Below the pieces are notes generated by a model. The model was given only the letters and a program-made list of their open reading frames with translations, searched no databases and was not told where the DNA came from. Source: Cordylochernes scorpioides (Eukaryota > Arthropoda > Arachnida > Pseudoscorpiones > Chernetidae). Taken from it: a stretch of DNA of 64,000 nucleotides. This document shows, piece by piece, positions 11,267 through 20,303 of the stretch; the first letter of the stretch is position 1, and each line of letters begins with the position of its first letter. Position numbers and translations under genes: made by a program. The stretch lies in assembly GCA_030710605.1 (NCBI GenBank), contig CP092870.1, positions 92,102,924 to 92,166,923 on the forward strand, given 5' to 3'.

Positions 11267-12882
11267 TGTTCTTTTCTATCTTGAGTTCTTCTCTTTATTT
11301 CTTCATATCTTCCCATCCAGTTCAACGGTCGAATTCTTATAGCACTATGTTCTTTAAGAAGGTACTGTTCTTGAGTGACGTCATACTTCTCTATCATGAG
11401 TTCTTCTCTTTATTTCTTCATAACTTCCCATCCAGTCCATCAGTCCAATTACTCTATCTCTGTTCTTGAGTGACGCCATACTCCTCTATCATGAGTTTTT
11501 CTCTTTATTTCTTCATAACTTCCTATCCAGTCCATCAGTCCAATTACTCTATCTCTGTTCTTGAGTGACGCCATACTTCTTTATCTTGAGTTCTTCTCTT
11601 TATTTCTTCATAACTTCCTATCCAGTCCATCAGTCCAATTACTCTATCTCTGTTCTTGAGTGACGCCATACTTCTCTATCATGAGTTCTTCTCTTTATTT
11701 CTTCATAACTTCCTATCCAGTCCATCAGTCCAATTACTCTATCTCTGTTCTTGAGTGACGCCATACTCCTCTATCATGAGTTCTTCTCTTTATTTCTTCA
11801 TAACTTTCTATCCAGTCCATCAGTCCAATTACTCCATCTCTGTTCTTGAGTGACGCCATACTTCTCTATCTTGAGTTCTTCTCTTTATTTCTTCATAACT
11901 TCCTATCCAGTCCATCAGTCCAATTACTCTATCTCTGTTCTTGAGTGACGCCATACTTCTCTATCATGAGTTATTCTCTTTATTTCTTCATAACTTCCTA
12001 TCCAGTCCATCAGTCCAATTACTCTATCTCTGTTCTTGAGTGACGCCATACTCCTCTATCATGAGTTTTTCTCTTTATTTCTTCATAACTTCCTATCCAG
12101 TCCATCAGTCCAATTACTCTATCTCTGTTCTTGAGTGACGCCATACTTCTTTATCTTGAGTTCTTCTCTTTATTTCTTCATAAATTCCTATCCAGTCCAT
12201 CAGTACAATTACTCTATCTCTGTTCTTGAGTGACGCCATACTTCTTTATCTTGAGTTCTTCTCTTTATTTCTTCATAAATTCCTATCCAGTCCATCAGTC
12301 CAATTACTCTATCTCTGTTCTTGAGTGACGCCATACTCCTCTATCATGAGTTCTTCTCTTTATTTCTTCATAAATTCCTATCCAGTCCATCAGTCCAATT
12401 ACTCTATCTCTGTTCTTGAGTGACGCCATACTTCTCTATCATGAGTTCTTCTCTTTATTTCTTCATAACTTCCCATCCAGTCCATCAGTCCAATTACTCT
12501 ATCTCTGTTCTTGAGTGACGCCATACTCCTCTATCATGAGTTCTTCTCTTTATTTCTTCATAACTTCCCATCCAGTCCATCAGTCCAATTACTCTATCTC
12601 TGTTCTTGAGTGACGCCATACTTCTCTATCATGAGTTCTTCTCTTTATTTCTTCATAACTTCCTATCCAGTCCATCAGTCCAATTACTCTATCTCTGTTC
12701 TTGAGTGACGCCATACTTCTCTACCATGAGTTCTTCTCTTTATTTCTTCATAACTTCCTATCCAGTCCATCAGTCCAATTACTCTATCTCTGTTCTTGAG
12801 TGACGCCATACTTCTCTATCATGAGTTCTTCTCTTTATTTCTTCATAACTTTCTATCCAGTCCATCAGTCCAATTATTCCTA
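11267..12882. repeat. 95-bp minisatellite, about 17 units
   Basis: The unit contains TGTTCTTGAGTGACGCCATA and recurs at exactly 95-bp spacing from 11366 to 12791. A diverged first unit starts at 11267 and the last unit degenerates near 12880. Units differ by a few substitutions only, for example CTCCTC/CTTCTC and ATCATGAG/ATCTTGAG. Non-coding. Confidence 0.95.
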
Positions 12883-13648
12883 CCGTTCTATTTCCGTTCA
12901 TTTTACTTTTCAAAACTTATTTCATCAATCCACATTTCCCCTTAATATATACGTTTCATCCAAGTAAAATATTTATTAAATAATACAAGGTATGTCCCTA
13001 AAGTACCGGAATGGGTGCATAAAAAAATAAATAAATGAAAAATGTAAATAAATTTGACTGTTTATTATAGAAAAAATATCTGGGAACACGGTGGTATCAA
13101 TATCGAGGCGGTACATTAGCGCGCGCCAAGGTCATTCTAATTTATTTAAAGGTCACACCTAGCGCTGCGGCGATTTTACGATGGAACAAAAATTGAAGCA
13201 GAGGATTTGCATAGAAATTTGTGTGAAACTTCAAATATCAGCAACCGAAACTTTTAAAATGCCTAATAAAGCATTCCCCAATGACCCCCCAAAAAGAACA
13301 ACTGTTTTTGAATGACATTCTAGATTTAAAGCTGGCAGAATTTCTATTGAAGATGATCCTCGGCAAGAACGCCCAAAATGTGCAAAAAATCACCGATTTT
13401 ATAAAAGAAAATCCTCGAACCACGATTGGAAGGATCGTAACCAAAGATTTGAAGCTCAAAAAGACTCCTGCAAAATTCATCCCAAGATTCCTCACTAATG
13501 AGCAAAAACTGTGTCGGCTTGCAACCTGTGAGAACATGTTGGAAATGACAAGAACGGATCCGGAATGGAAAGACAAGATAATCACAGGCGACGAGACATG
13601 GGTCTATGACTATGACCCTGAAACCAAGCGTCAATATGCCGAGTGGAG

Positions 13649-13653
13649 AGGTC
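13649..13653. repeat. target-site duplication, left copy
   Basis: AGGTC immediately precedes the left LTR and is repeated at 15231-15235 immediately after the right LTR. Confidence 0.9.
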
Positions 13654-13826
13654 TGTGATGTAATTGTACATATTCAGATGTAAATATGTAAATATGGTTT
13701 TGCATATAGACGCTCGAGTTAGGATATAAATAGAGATAATTGGAAGCTGTCGGTTAGTTAGTAAGTTCCGTTCTTAAATAAAGAAGTGTTCACCATCGAA
13801 GCCCGATTCCTTGAAGAAACAAAACA
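13654..13826 (+). repeat. left LTR, 173 bp
   Basis: It starts TGTGATGTAATTGTAC and ends AAGAAACAAAACA. It contains TATAAATAG at about 13727-13735 as a possible TATA element and AATAAA at 13778-13783 as a possible poly(A) signal. Confidence 0.9.
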
Positions 13827-13932
13827 TGGTGGCAGCGTAAAAGCGGTATAAGCGTAAAAGCGGTAAAAGCGTAAAAGCAATTTTCAAAATTATAAAGTTG
13901 AAATATAAGATTTTTTTAAGAAAAGGAAAAAA

Positions 13933-14283
13933 ATGGTGGCTAAAAATGATGCAAATAAGTATGCATCCTATTTGTGTGCAGCATATAGCTCAGAAGGATT
14001 TAAATTTGATGACGTTTCAAAAGGAATTCTTGAAATACTCAATATTGAAGTAGGAAAGGTGAAATACAAGGATACGAAATATTGTAGAAAATGCAAGTTA
14101 AACAAGGAAGAGAATGGTTTGCCATGTCACAGGCTATGTAAGACCTGCTGGATCGGTCATGTGAGTGAACATCTTTCTTCTGAGAAACTTGAAGATCCTA
14201 TAACGTCTCCAAATGAAGAATGCAAAGAAACTTTGAATTCTGAACAAATAAAATTGTACAAAAGTAAAATTGTACAAAAGTAA
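13933..14283 (+). CDS. 116-aa ORF with clustered Cys/His ligands in the LTR element
   Basis: It starts ATG shortly after the presumed primer site and ends inside the 16-bp tandem array, so the last residues are repeat-derived. The middle contains CRKC, then 11 residues, then CHRLCKTC, a spacing like the second half of a small RING or other zinc-binding module. I do not recognise it as a normal Gag, and it lacks a CCHC knuckle. It could be a gag remnant or a captured host segment. The unbroken frame and the youth of the element suggest it may still be translated. Function is unknown. Confidence 0.5.
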   Translation: MVAKNDANKYASYLCAAYSSEGFKFDDVSKGILEILNIEVGKVKYKDTKYCRKCKLNKEENGLPCHRLCKTCWIGHVSEHLSSEKLEDPITSPNEECKETLNSEQIKLYKSKIVQK

Positions 14284-14755
14284 AATTGTACAAAAGTAAA
14301 ATTGTACAAAAGTAAAATTGTACAAAAGTAAAATTGTACAAAAGTGAAAATTGTACAAAAGTGAAAATTGTACAAAAGTGAAATAGTACAAAAGTAAAAT
14401 TGTACAAAAGTGTAATTGTACAAAAGTGTAATTGTACAAAAGTGTAATTGTACAAAAGTGAAATAGTACAAAAGTAAAATTGTACAAAAGTAAAATTGTA
14501 CAAAAGTAAAATTGTACAAAAGTGAAATAGTACAAAAGTGTAATTGTACAAAAGTGTAATTGTACAAAAGTGAAATAGTACAAAAGTAAAATTGTACAAA
14601 AGTGTAACTGTACAAAAGTGTAATTGTACAAAGGTGTAATTGTACAAAAGTAAAATTGTACAAAAGTGTAATTGTACAAAGGTGTAATTGTACAAAAGTG
14701 AAATAGTACAAAAGTAAAATTGTACAAAAGTGAAATAGTACAAAAGTAAAATTGT
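14250..14755 (+). repeat. 16-bp tandem array, about 31 units
   Basis: Units of AAAATTGTACAAAAGT with variants (TGAAATAG, TGTAATT) fill 500 bp inside the LTR element. The unit resembles the start of the LTR (TAATTGTACAT), so it may have arisen by slippage at that motif. It creates long open frames on the minus strand that are artefacts of the repeat. Confidence 0.93.
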
Positions 14756-14948
14756 GGTTCCTGTGGGATTCCTTTGAAGGTGCGGAGTGACAATTCGGAT
14801 CACTATGGCAAATCAAGGGAAGCTTGTTCTGCTCCCTCTATAATAGGTGTTGTGAATGCTATTGAAGAAAAGGAGTAAAGGATTCTGAAGCGAAGCCTAA
14901 GGGCGCAGGAGTACGAGGACTGCCTCCATTGGAAAGGCCAACCCACAC

Positions 14949-15041
14949 ACTTCGGATGCTACTACGGATGTGGCCGGATCATCAACATCTCCTGGAAGAA
15001 CAGTTCGTCCGCCCAGACGTTTTGGAGAGGACTGGAGCTAA
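14949..15041 (+). pseudogene. C-terminal tail of a gypsy-type polyprotein
   Basis: One frame reads RTVRPPRRFGEDWS and stops at TAA just before the polypurine tract. Basic tails of this type end the pol polyproteins of many gypsy-like elements. It shows that the LTR element is an internally deleted derivative of an autonomous parent. Confidence 0.7.
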
Positions 15042-15057
15042 TCTCTAAGAGGGGAGA

Positions 15058-15230
15058 TGTGATGTAATTGTACATATTCAGATGTAAATATGTAAATATG
15101 GTTTTGCATATAGACGCTCGAGTTAGGATATAAATAGAGATAATTGGAAGCTGTCGGTTAGTTAGTAAGTTCCGTTCTTAAATAAAGAAGTGTTCACCAT
15201 CGAAGCCCGATTCCTTGAAGAAACAAAACA
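15058..15230 (+). repeat. right LTR, 173 bp
   Basis: Identical to the left LTR by eye over its full length. It is followed by the AGGTC target duplication. Confidence 0.9.
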
Positions 15231-15831
15231 AGGTCAGGGTGAGCCTAGACCAAAAAAATCCAGGATATTGAAATCCAGAAACAAGGTGTTGCTGGTCGCT
15301 TTTTTGGATAACAAGGGCATTGTTCATCACGAGTATCTTCCTGCAGGCCAAACGGTTATTAAGGAAATGTATTTGGACATTCTTCGCCATCTAAGGGAAG
15401 CGATTCGAAAAAAATGCCAGAAAAATGGCCTAATGGTGACTGGATCCTACACCATAACAATGCCCGCCCTCACACAGCGCACTTGTTGACGAGTTTTTTT
15501 GGCTAAAAACGGGACAGAAATCCTACCTCAACCACCCTATTCCCCAGGCATCGCACCAAATGACTTTTTCCTGTTCCCCAAACTTAAAGCAGTTCTAAAA
15601 GGAAGACATTTTGACACCAGGGATGACATAATAGAAAAATCGCTGTTGGCATTGAAGAGCATTCCAAAAGAGCTCTATAAAAACTGTTTCGACAATTTGG
15701 GGAAACGATGGCGCTGGTGCGTTGAAGCAAGGGGGGATTACTTTAAAAAGTTTTAATATATATATTTTTTAAATATCTTACCTTTTTTTTTTATGGACCC
15801 CGTCCGGGAACTTATGGGACACACCTTGTAT

Positions 15832-16120
15832 TAATAAATTAAAAAAAAACGAATAGAAATAATTAGCAGAAATTTGAGGGTTTTTTTTTCGTTATAGAGA
15901 GAGTTTTCTTATATAGATTTTCTCAATAAATGTGTTTAATTTTAAAATGTCCTAAACTATCAGAATATCTCGTATTCGGTTGATTTCTTCTTGACGAAAA
16001 TCGTTTTTACAAAATGTTTATTATTCTTATTGTATCATTAATATATTATTATCAGAGTTGTTTGAATTTTCATTCAAAAATATTCCATTATTTTTTTTAA
16101 ACTGTAAATTGCAATTGTGT
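15832..16120. other. unassigned AT-rich interval
   Basis: Nothing recognised apart from homopolymer runs. Confidence 0.4.

Positions 16121-16201
<81 letters not shown>
16121..16201. repeat. (TA)n microsatellite, about 40 units
   Basis: A pure TA run. It abuts GAAAATAGAGCAATCCATA, the terminal motif of the family A/E repeats, which are also next to TA runs near 59.76 kb. Confidence 0.95.
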
Positions 16202-16202
<1 letters not shown>

Positions 16203-16285
16203 TTTTGAAAATAGAGCAATCCATAGATAAATCTTTAATTAAAAAGGCATATTAGTAAATTAAATTTTATTGCCCTCTATCGTTA

Positions 16286-16424
16286 AAATTTTACACAAAT
16301 AAATTTACTGGCAATGCGTTTCTTTTTTAAATCTCTACAGACCTGTAGAGGTCTGTACCTCTACAGGTCTGTAGAGATTTAAAAAAGAAACGCATTGCCA
16401 GTAAATTTATTTGTGTAAAATTTC
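16286..16424. repeat. about 139-bp palindrome
   Basis: Arms containing TTTACTGGCAATGCGTTTC and its complement are inverted about a centre near 16355, with CTACAGACCTGTAG on one side and CTACAGGTCTGTAG on the other. It is embedded in family A/E terminal sequence. Confidence 0.8.
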
Positions 16425-16427
16425 AAA

Positions 16428-16512
16428 AAGGCATATATTGGATCAAAATATCATTTATTTTACCAATATTTCAGCTGGCTGAACGCCAACCTTTATCAAG
16501 GTGTTATAACAT
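16428..16512 (-). repeat. family E repeat copy
   Basis: On the minus strand it reads CCTTGATAAAGG, then GGTTGGCGTTCAGCC, then GAAATATTGG, and continues to GATCCAATATATGCCTTTTT. This resembles a decayed hammerhead core (a CTGATGA-like start, a stem and GAAA), but CTGATGA itself is not preserved. Foldback versions are at 59.5-59.76 and 61.14-61.29 kb. Confidence 0.6.
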
Positions 16513-16959
16513 TTTAAAGTGTGTCAACAACAAATTCAGCGCCACATAACGTCAACAGCATTAAGTTTTTAAAATATTTTGTTATATTCATTTGTTATAT
16601 TTGCATACTAATTCTGTACATATTTAAATATCTTTCTTTCTTTTTTTTTTCAAAATATTTGTTCATGTTTAAAATGCAAGTGTCCCTAGGGGGATATAGC
16701 GCTCTAAGTCGAATTAAAGAAAAATAAAGAAAAAGAGTGATGGCAAAAGTGATGTGTGTTAGATAAAATTATCAATAATCCATTCTTATTATTTTATCCG
16801 TGTTATACACTTTGCCTTTCTCTCTCTTACTTACTGATTTCTTGAATCCTTTGTGCTTGTGTGTGTGAGGAAATATAGATTATCATCATATATATACTAT
16901 TATTGTGCCTTCTACAAGCTTCGGTAAGCTTTTTAAGGCATAACTCATAGTTAGGTGTC

Positions 16960-17110
16960 TCCGAGCAACCCGCCGCAGAGGAGGGCCAAGGAGAGGGCTG
17001 GAGAGGCGACGGCGAGGCCGTGGGCGCCCCGGGGGAGAGGAGGGCTAGTGCACGCCGTTTTGAGGGAACCAAGGCAGCGCCGAGCACAACTCCGGCACCG
17101 CAGGCTTCAA
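16960..17110. other. isolated GC-rich island
   Basis: About 150 bp, rich in G and C (for example GGCGCCCCGGGGGAGAGGAG), stands out sharply in AT-rich DNA. Open frames on both strands look like low-complexity Pro/Ala/Arg products. It could be an exon or promoter relic or a captured GC-rich segment. I do not recognise it. Confidence 0.4.
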
Positions 17111-17263
17111 AAATAGGGGATCATCAGAGATCAAAGGTCTGGCTTTTACCTTTCGACCTCCCGAAGGAAGTGAGATTATCATCATTATATATCATTAATA
17201 TAAAGCAACAACGCGCGCCATCTATATATAGCAAATGAAAACATTAAGACGCGAAAGTTTCTT

Positions 17264-17450
17264 TCACACATGAAAAATCAAACTTCTACTGTCCTTACTG
17301 CGATATAAAATATTGGGAGGGCTTGGCTCATCAATTGTCGAAATCATTTTGAGGTTTTATTACTGGTAAGCCAAGTCCTCCCAATATTTTTTCATCGCAG
17401 TAAGGACAGTAGAAGTTTGATTTATGTGTAAAAAAAGTATTCGCATCTTG
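17264..17450. repeat. family C foldback
   Basis: Arms bearing AAACTTCTACTGTCCTTACT and the complement are inverted around a spacer near 17340, with TATTGGGAGGGCTTGGCT just inside. It is a 187-bp foldback related to the larger one downstream. Confidence 0.8.
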
Positions 17451-17481
17451 ATGTTTTCATTAATTATATATCATTATTTAT

Positions 17482-18083
17482 AAAATAAAAGGATTTAAAA
17501 GCGCGAATGTTTCTTTTATACATAAAACGAACTTCTACTGTCCTTACTGCGATGAAAAAATATATTGGGAGGGCTTGGCTCATCAGTGGTGAACCCTCCC
17601 AGCGGTTTCGCCAATTTAATCCACCAGACCGCTTCTCAGAGCTCTAATGCTGTATTGTATCATTCTGCTTTTATATGCTACACTGAAGGATGGAATCTTA
17701 GAAATGGTTTTCAAGTAAACTATGGACATAAGCTTATAGGACAGTAGAATTACATTCAAATATTTGCTTCGAGCAATGCTCTTCAGCAAACTATAAAGAC
17801 AAGGCCATTAGGAATAAATTAACACAAAGCAATAACGCGCCATCTATACATATAAAATAAAAGGATTTAAAAAATATAAAAGCAGAATGATCCAATACAG
17901 CATTAGAGCTCTGAGAAGCGGTCTGGTGGATTAAATTGGCGAAACCGCTGGGAGGGTTCACCACTGATGAGCTAAGCCCTCCCAATATATTTTTTCATCG
18001 CAGTAAGGACAGTAGAAGTTCGTTTTATGTATAAAAGAAACATTCGCGCTTTTAAATCCTTTTATTTTATATGTATAGATGGC
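17482..18083. repeat. large family C foldback, arms about 200 bp
   Basis: 17482-17678 is inverted and repeated at about 17875-18080, with a spacer of about 195 bp. Each arm contains the ATTGGGAGGGCTTGGCT / AAGCC block, CCAGCGGTTTCGCC and CAGCATTAGAGCTCTGAGAA. Part of the spacer (about 17820-17870, ACGCGCCATCTATACATATA) is itself inverted relative to 18055-18105, so the structure is nested. Confidence 0.85.
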
Positions 18084-18109
18084 GCGTTATTGCTTTGTGT
18101 TAATATATC

Positions 18110-19130
18110 ATTATTATTATTATCATTTTATAGCGCCAAAATTATGCAAATTTGTTTGCTATTCGATTAATTTTCACTGGATAGTTGGTCACTCTAGTAC
18201 GTGGCTTCAGAAAACCTAGTTACATCATGGGAGAGTGAGAAAAACTAATTTGTATAAGTTGTTTGTATAGCATCTCCTCTTTAAAGGGAGAGGTGCCCTA
18301 TTTTCTCACATACTAATATAATATTTTAAAAGTAATAGTTAAGTGTGTGTGTTGTTTCTTTATTGATAGATATATTTCAAATTGGTTTTAATTTCTGATA
18401 ATTCGATGTACTCGTATGTCTCTGTAAGATTAATATAATGATCAACCAGCTATGTACTAAAATAACCACGGAAATATGTAAATACAGAAATGTTATATCA
18501 CAAATGGTTTCCATATTTAAAAAAATAATAATAAAATACAAAATTTCAAAAACAATATTAAAGAAAAAGAATGTTTAAGAATTGTAGAAAAATATTAGAG
18601 AAAACGCTTTATATTTTCATCCAAAAAAATATATGAAAAAAACAGAAATATAAAATATATAAACAAGATTATGGATTAGGATTGAACAAATATAAAGGTT
18701 TTACTACAAAGTGGGGAGAAACAAAAAATAACAAAATGCATTTTGAGAGAGATTTTAAAAAATGAAAATATCGTAGATAAAAGTAGAGTTAAATATAGAG
18801 AAAATAGGAGACAAATATATTTGACTTTGGAAAAAGCCGTTAAAATGGAAGCAGAAGATGTCAATAAGGATCAGCAGACACACACAAGCTGTCACAGCGG
18901 CAACAATACATTGAAGAATGCATCCATATGCACCGAGCGATGCATTGTGGGATACCACAGTAGCTCATCCATAATTATATCCCAGAATTCCTTTGTGGCA
19001 TAGTTCGCGCCCTTTACAAATTGCCGGGATTACAATATTCTTTTTCGTCTGTTTGGGAAATACTTCTTAAAACTATTTATTATATCTCTTATATTTGATT
19101 CTATCTCATATTAATTATCTTCATTTTTTT
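18110..19130. other. unassigned interval with a possible Staf/ZNF143-like site
   Basis: The interval is mostly AT-rich without recognisable genes. GCGATGCATTGTGGGATA at about 18937-18954 resembles the animal Staf/ZNF143 site, and CCCAGAATTCC lies 30 bp downstream. No linked gene is visible. Confidence 0.3.
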
Positions 19131-19139
19131 TTTAAATAG

Positions 19140-19460
19140 AGCAATCCATAAGTAAATTAAGAAAAAGGCATCTCCTTATCGTGCAAACTGAAAGTTGCTG
19201 ATGGCTTGCGCCATCTATCGGAATAAATATCAACTATTCTCGTTGATTTTTAATTATTCCAGAATTGGCCAAATATCCATTCTTGATTAATCAAGAAAAG
19301 CTTACAACGGACGCGTTTCGGGCTGTTGGCCCTCATCAGCGTGGTGCAAGCTTTACCTCAATTTTATTGTATTAATTTATGCACCTTATCCCAGTACAAT
19401 ATCACTTTTTTTTTTTTGTACTATTTTTTCCCATAAGTAAATATTTAATTAAAAAGGCAT
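19140..19460 (-). mobile_element. family A repeat carrying a hammerhead ribozyme
   Basis: Minus-strand order: hammerhead (19351-19301), CTTTTCTTGATTAATCAAGA, TGGCCAATTCTGG, ATAGATGGCGCAAGCCATCA, GCACGATAAGGAGATGCC, and a terminal GGATTGCTCTATTTA. The string CATAAGTAAAT leading into AAAAAGGCAT occurs near 19150-19172 and again at 19431-19460, about 283 bp apart, so the copy is slightly longer than one unit. No protein is encoded. Confidence 0.7.
19301..19351 (-). ncRNA. hammerhead ribozyme, family A (type I layout)
   Basis: Minus-strand elements in order: stem I 5' strand AAGCTTGCACCACG, core CTGATGA (19339-19333), 13-nt stem-loop II GGGC CAACA GCCC (19332-19320), GAAA (19319-19316), self-complementary ACGCGT (19316-19311), residue 17 = C, and stem I 3' strand CGTTGTAAG. 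All invariant core positions of the hammerhead family are present. Stem I pairs at ACG/CGT and again at AAGCTT/AAGCTT around an internal loop. Stem III can only be long if two molecules pair, as in minimal hammerheads. Activity is inferred, not shown. Confidence 0.8.
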
Positions 19461-19604
19461 ATACAAATGATATTTTGAGCCAATATATGCTTTTTTAATT
19501 AAAATACTTCATTTATGTAAATTTTATTCATTAAAATTACATATTATATAAATTTATCCGCGTTTTATTTAAACGGTATATAATTATTAGAGAAACTATA
19601 TATC

Positions 19605-19740
19605 TCCAATTGTGAAAAAGACATCTTCTTTATCGTGCAACTGGAATTTGATGATGGCTTGCGCCATCTATCGGATTAAATATAAACTATTCTCGTTGAT
19701 TATCCAAGTACAACATCATATTTGTACTATTTGTTCATAT
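19605..19740 (-). repeat. family A fragment without ribozyme
   Basis: It contains the tail blocks GATGGCTTGCGCCATCTATC and ATCGTGCAACTGGAATTT, and stops before the hammerhead region. Confidence 0.6.
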
Positions 19741-20303
19741 ATATCCAATGTTTAAAATTGGGTTAAATAGAGTGCAAGACTTTTTATATCGAATTTGGTG
19801 AAAATCTTTGGTAAAATGAGTATGCTATCTCTCTCCAAGTTTCAATTTCAAGTTCTTTCTGTAGGCAGGAAAAACGTAGGATTTTTATATTTGGATAAAT
19901 TTTGTTAATATTCAGTAGAGAGAGAGAGCATAGCGCCCTCCCCTAAACACATGGTTAAACCTGTTTTTTCCTGGAGGTATTTATTTATTTATTTCAATTC
20001 AAAACGCTATGTCCCCCTAGGGATACTTGTGCTAAATGTACATACAAATATAACAAAGAAAATATTCAACATAGAAAGATACGCAGAAAGTTACTTAGAA
20101 AGATTCATAAATATTATTTACATATATAGAGATATTCTTTGAATTTTATTTACAGTTACATCATTATATTTAAAATATATACATATATACACACATATAT
20201 ATACGCATACACCTATATATTGTTTACAACCATATAATATGTCCCATATTTCCTTGAGATCGTTACATCAAAGACCATTTTCTTGGAGGTGTAGTCTATA
20301 AAA

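Larger units (their letters stand above)
13654..15230 (+). mobile_element. young non-autonomous gypsy-type LTR retroelement
   Basis: Two 173-bp direct repeats (13654-13826 and 15058-15230) start TG and end CA, and I see no difference between them. A 5-bp duplication AGGTC flanks the element. TGGTGGCAGCG follows the left LTR in the primer-binding position, and the purine tract AAGAGGGGAGA (15047-15057) abuts the right LTR. The interior holds a short zinc-ligand ORF, a 16-bp tandem array and the last codons of a pol-type frame. Reverse transcriptase, RNase H and integrase are missing, so movement would depend on a relative. Identical LTRs imply recent insertion. Confidence 0.92.
13281..15756 (+). 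pseudogene. mariner (DD34D) transposase, interrupted and mutated
   Basis: The 5' half (13281-13653) carries the first catalytic Asp in ITGDETWVYDYDPETKRQ. The 3' half resumes at 15236 with EPRPKKSR and VLLVAFLDNKGIVHHEYLPAG. It then reaches ILHHNNARPHTAH, where the family has HHDNA, so the second catalytic Asp is Asn. HPPYSP-like PPYSPGIAPNDFFLF holds the third Asp. A frame change lies near 15415-15450 and another at the T run at 15494-15500, and there is an internal LTR insertion. The helix-turn-helix N-terminus before 13281 is degenerate. It cannot encode an active transposase. Confidence 0.9.
12986..15828 (+). mobile_element. mariner element split by an LTR retroelement
   Basis: Inverted termini CAAGGTATGTCCCTAAAGTA (left) and GGGACACACCTTG (right end at 15828) are flanked by TA. 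Between them lie the two halves of a mariner transposase, interrupted at 13653/15231 by a 1.58-kb retroelement insertion. Without the insertion the element would be about 1.26 kb, normal for mariner. Confidence 0.9.

Noticed and set aside
14134..14816. Three overlapping minus-strand open frames of 200-219 codons
   Set aside because: They translate the 16-bp tandem array and have no independent support.
16960..17110. rRNA fragment
   Set aside because: GC-rich and purine-rich, but no conserved rRNA core sequence that I recognise.
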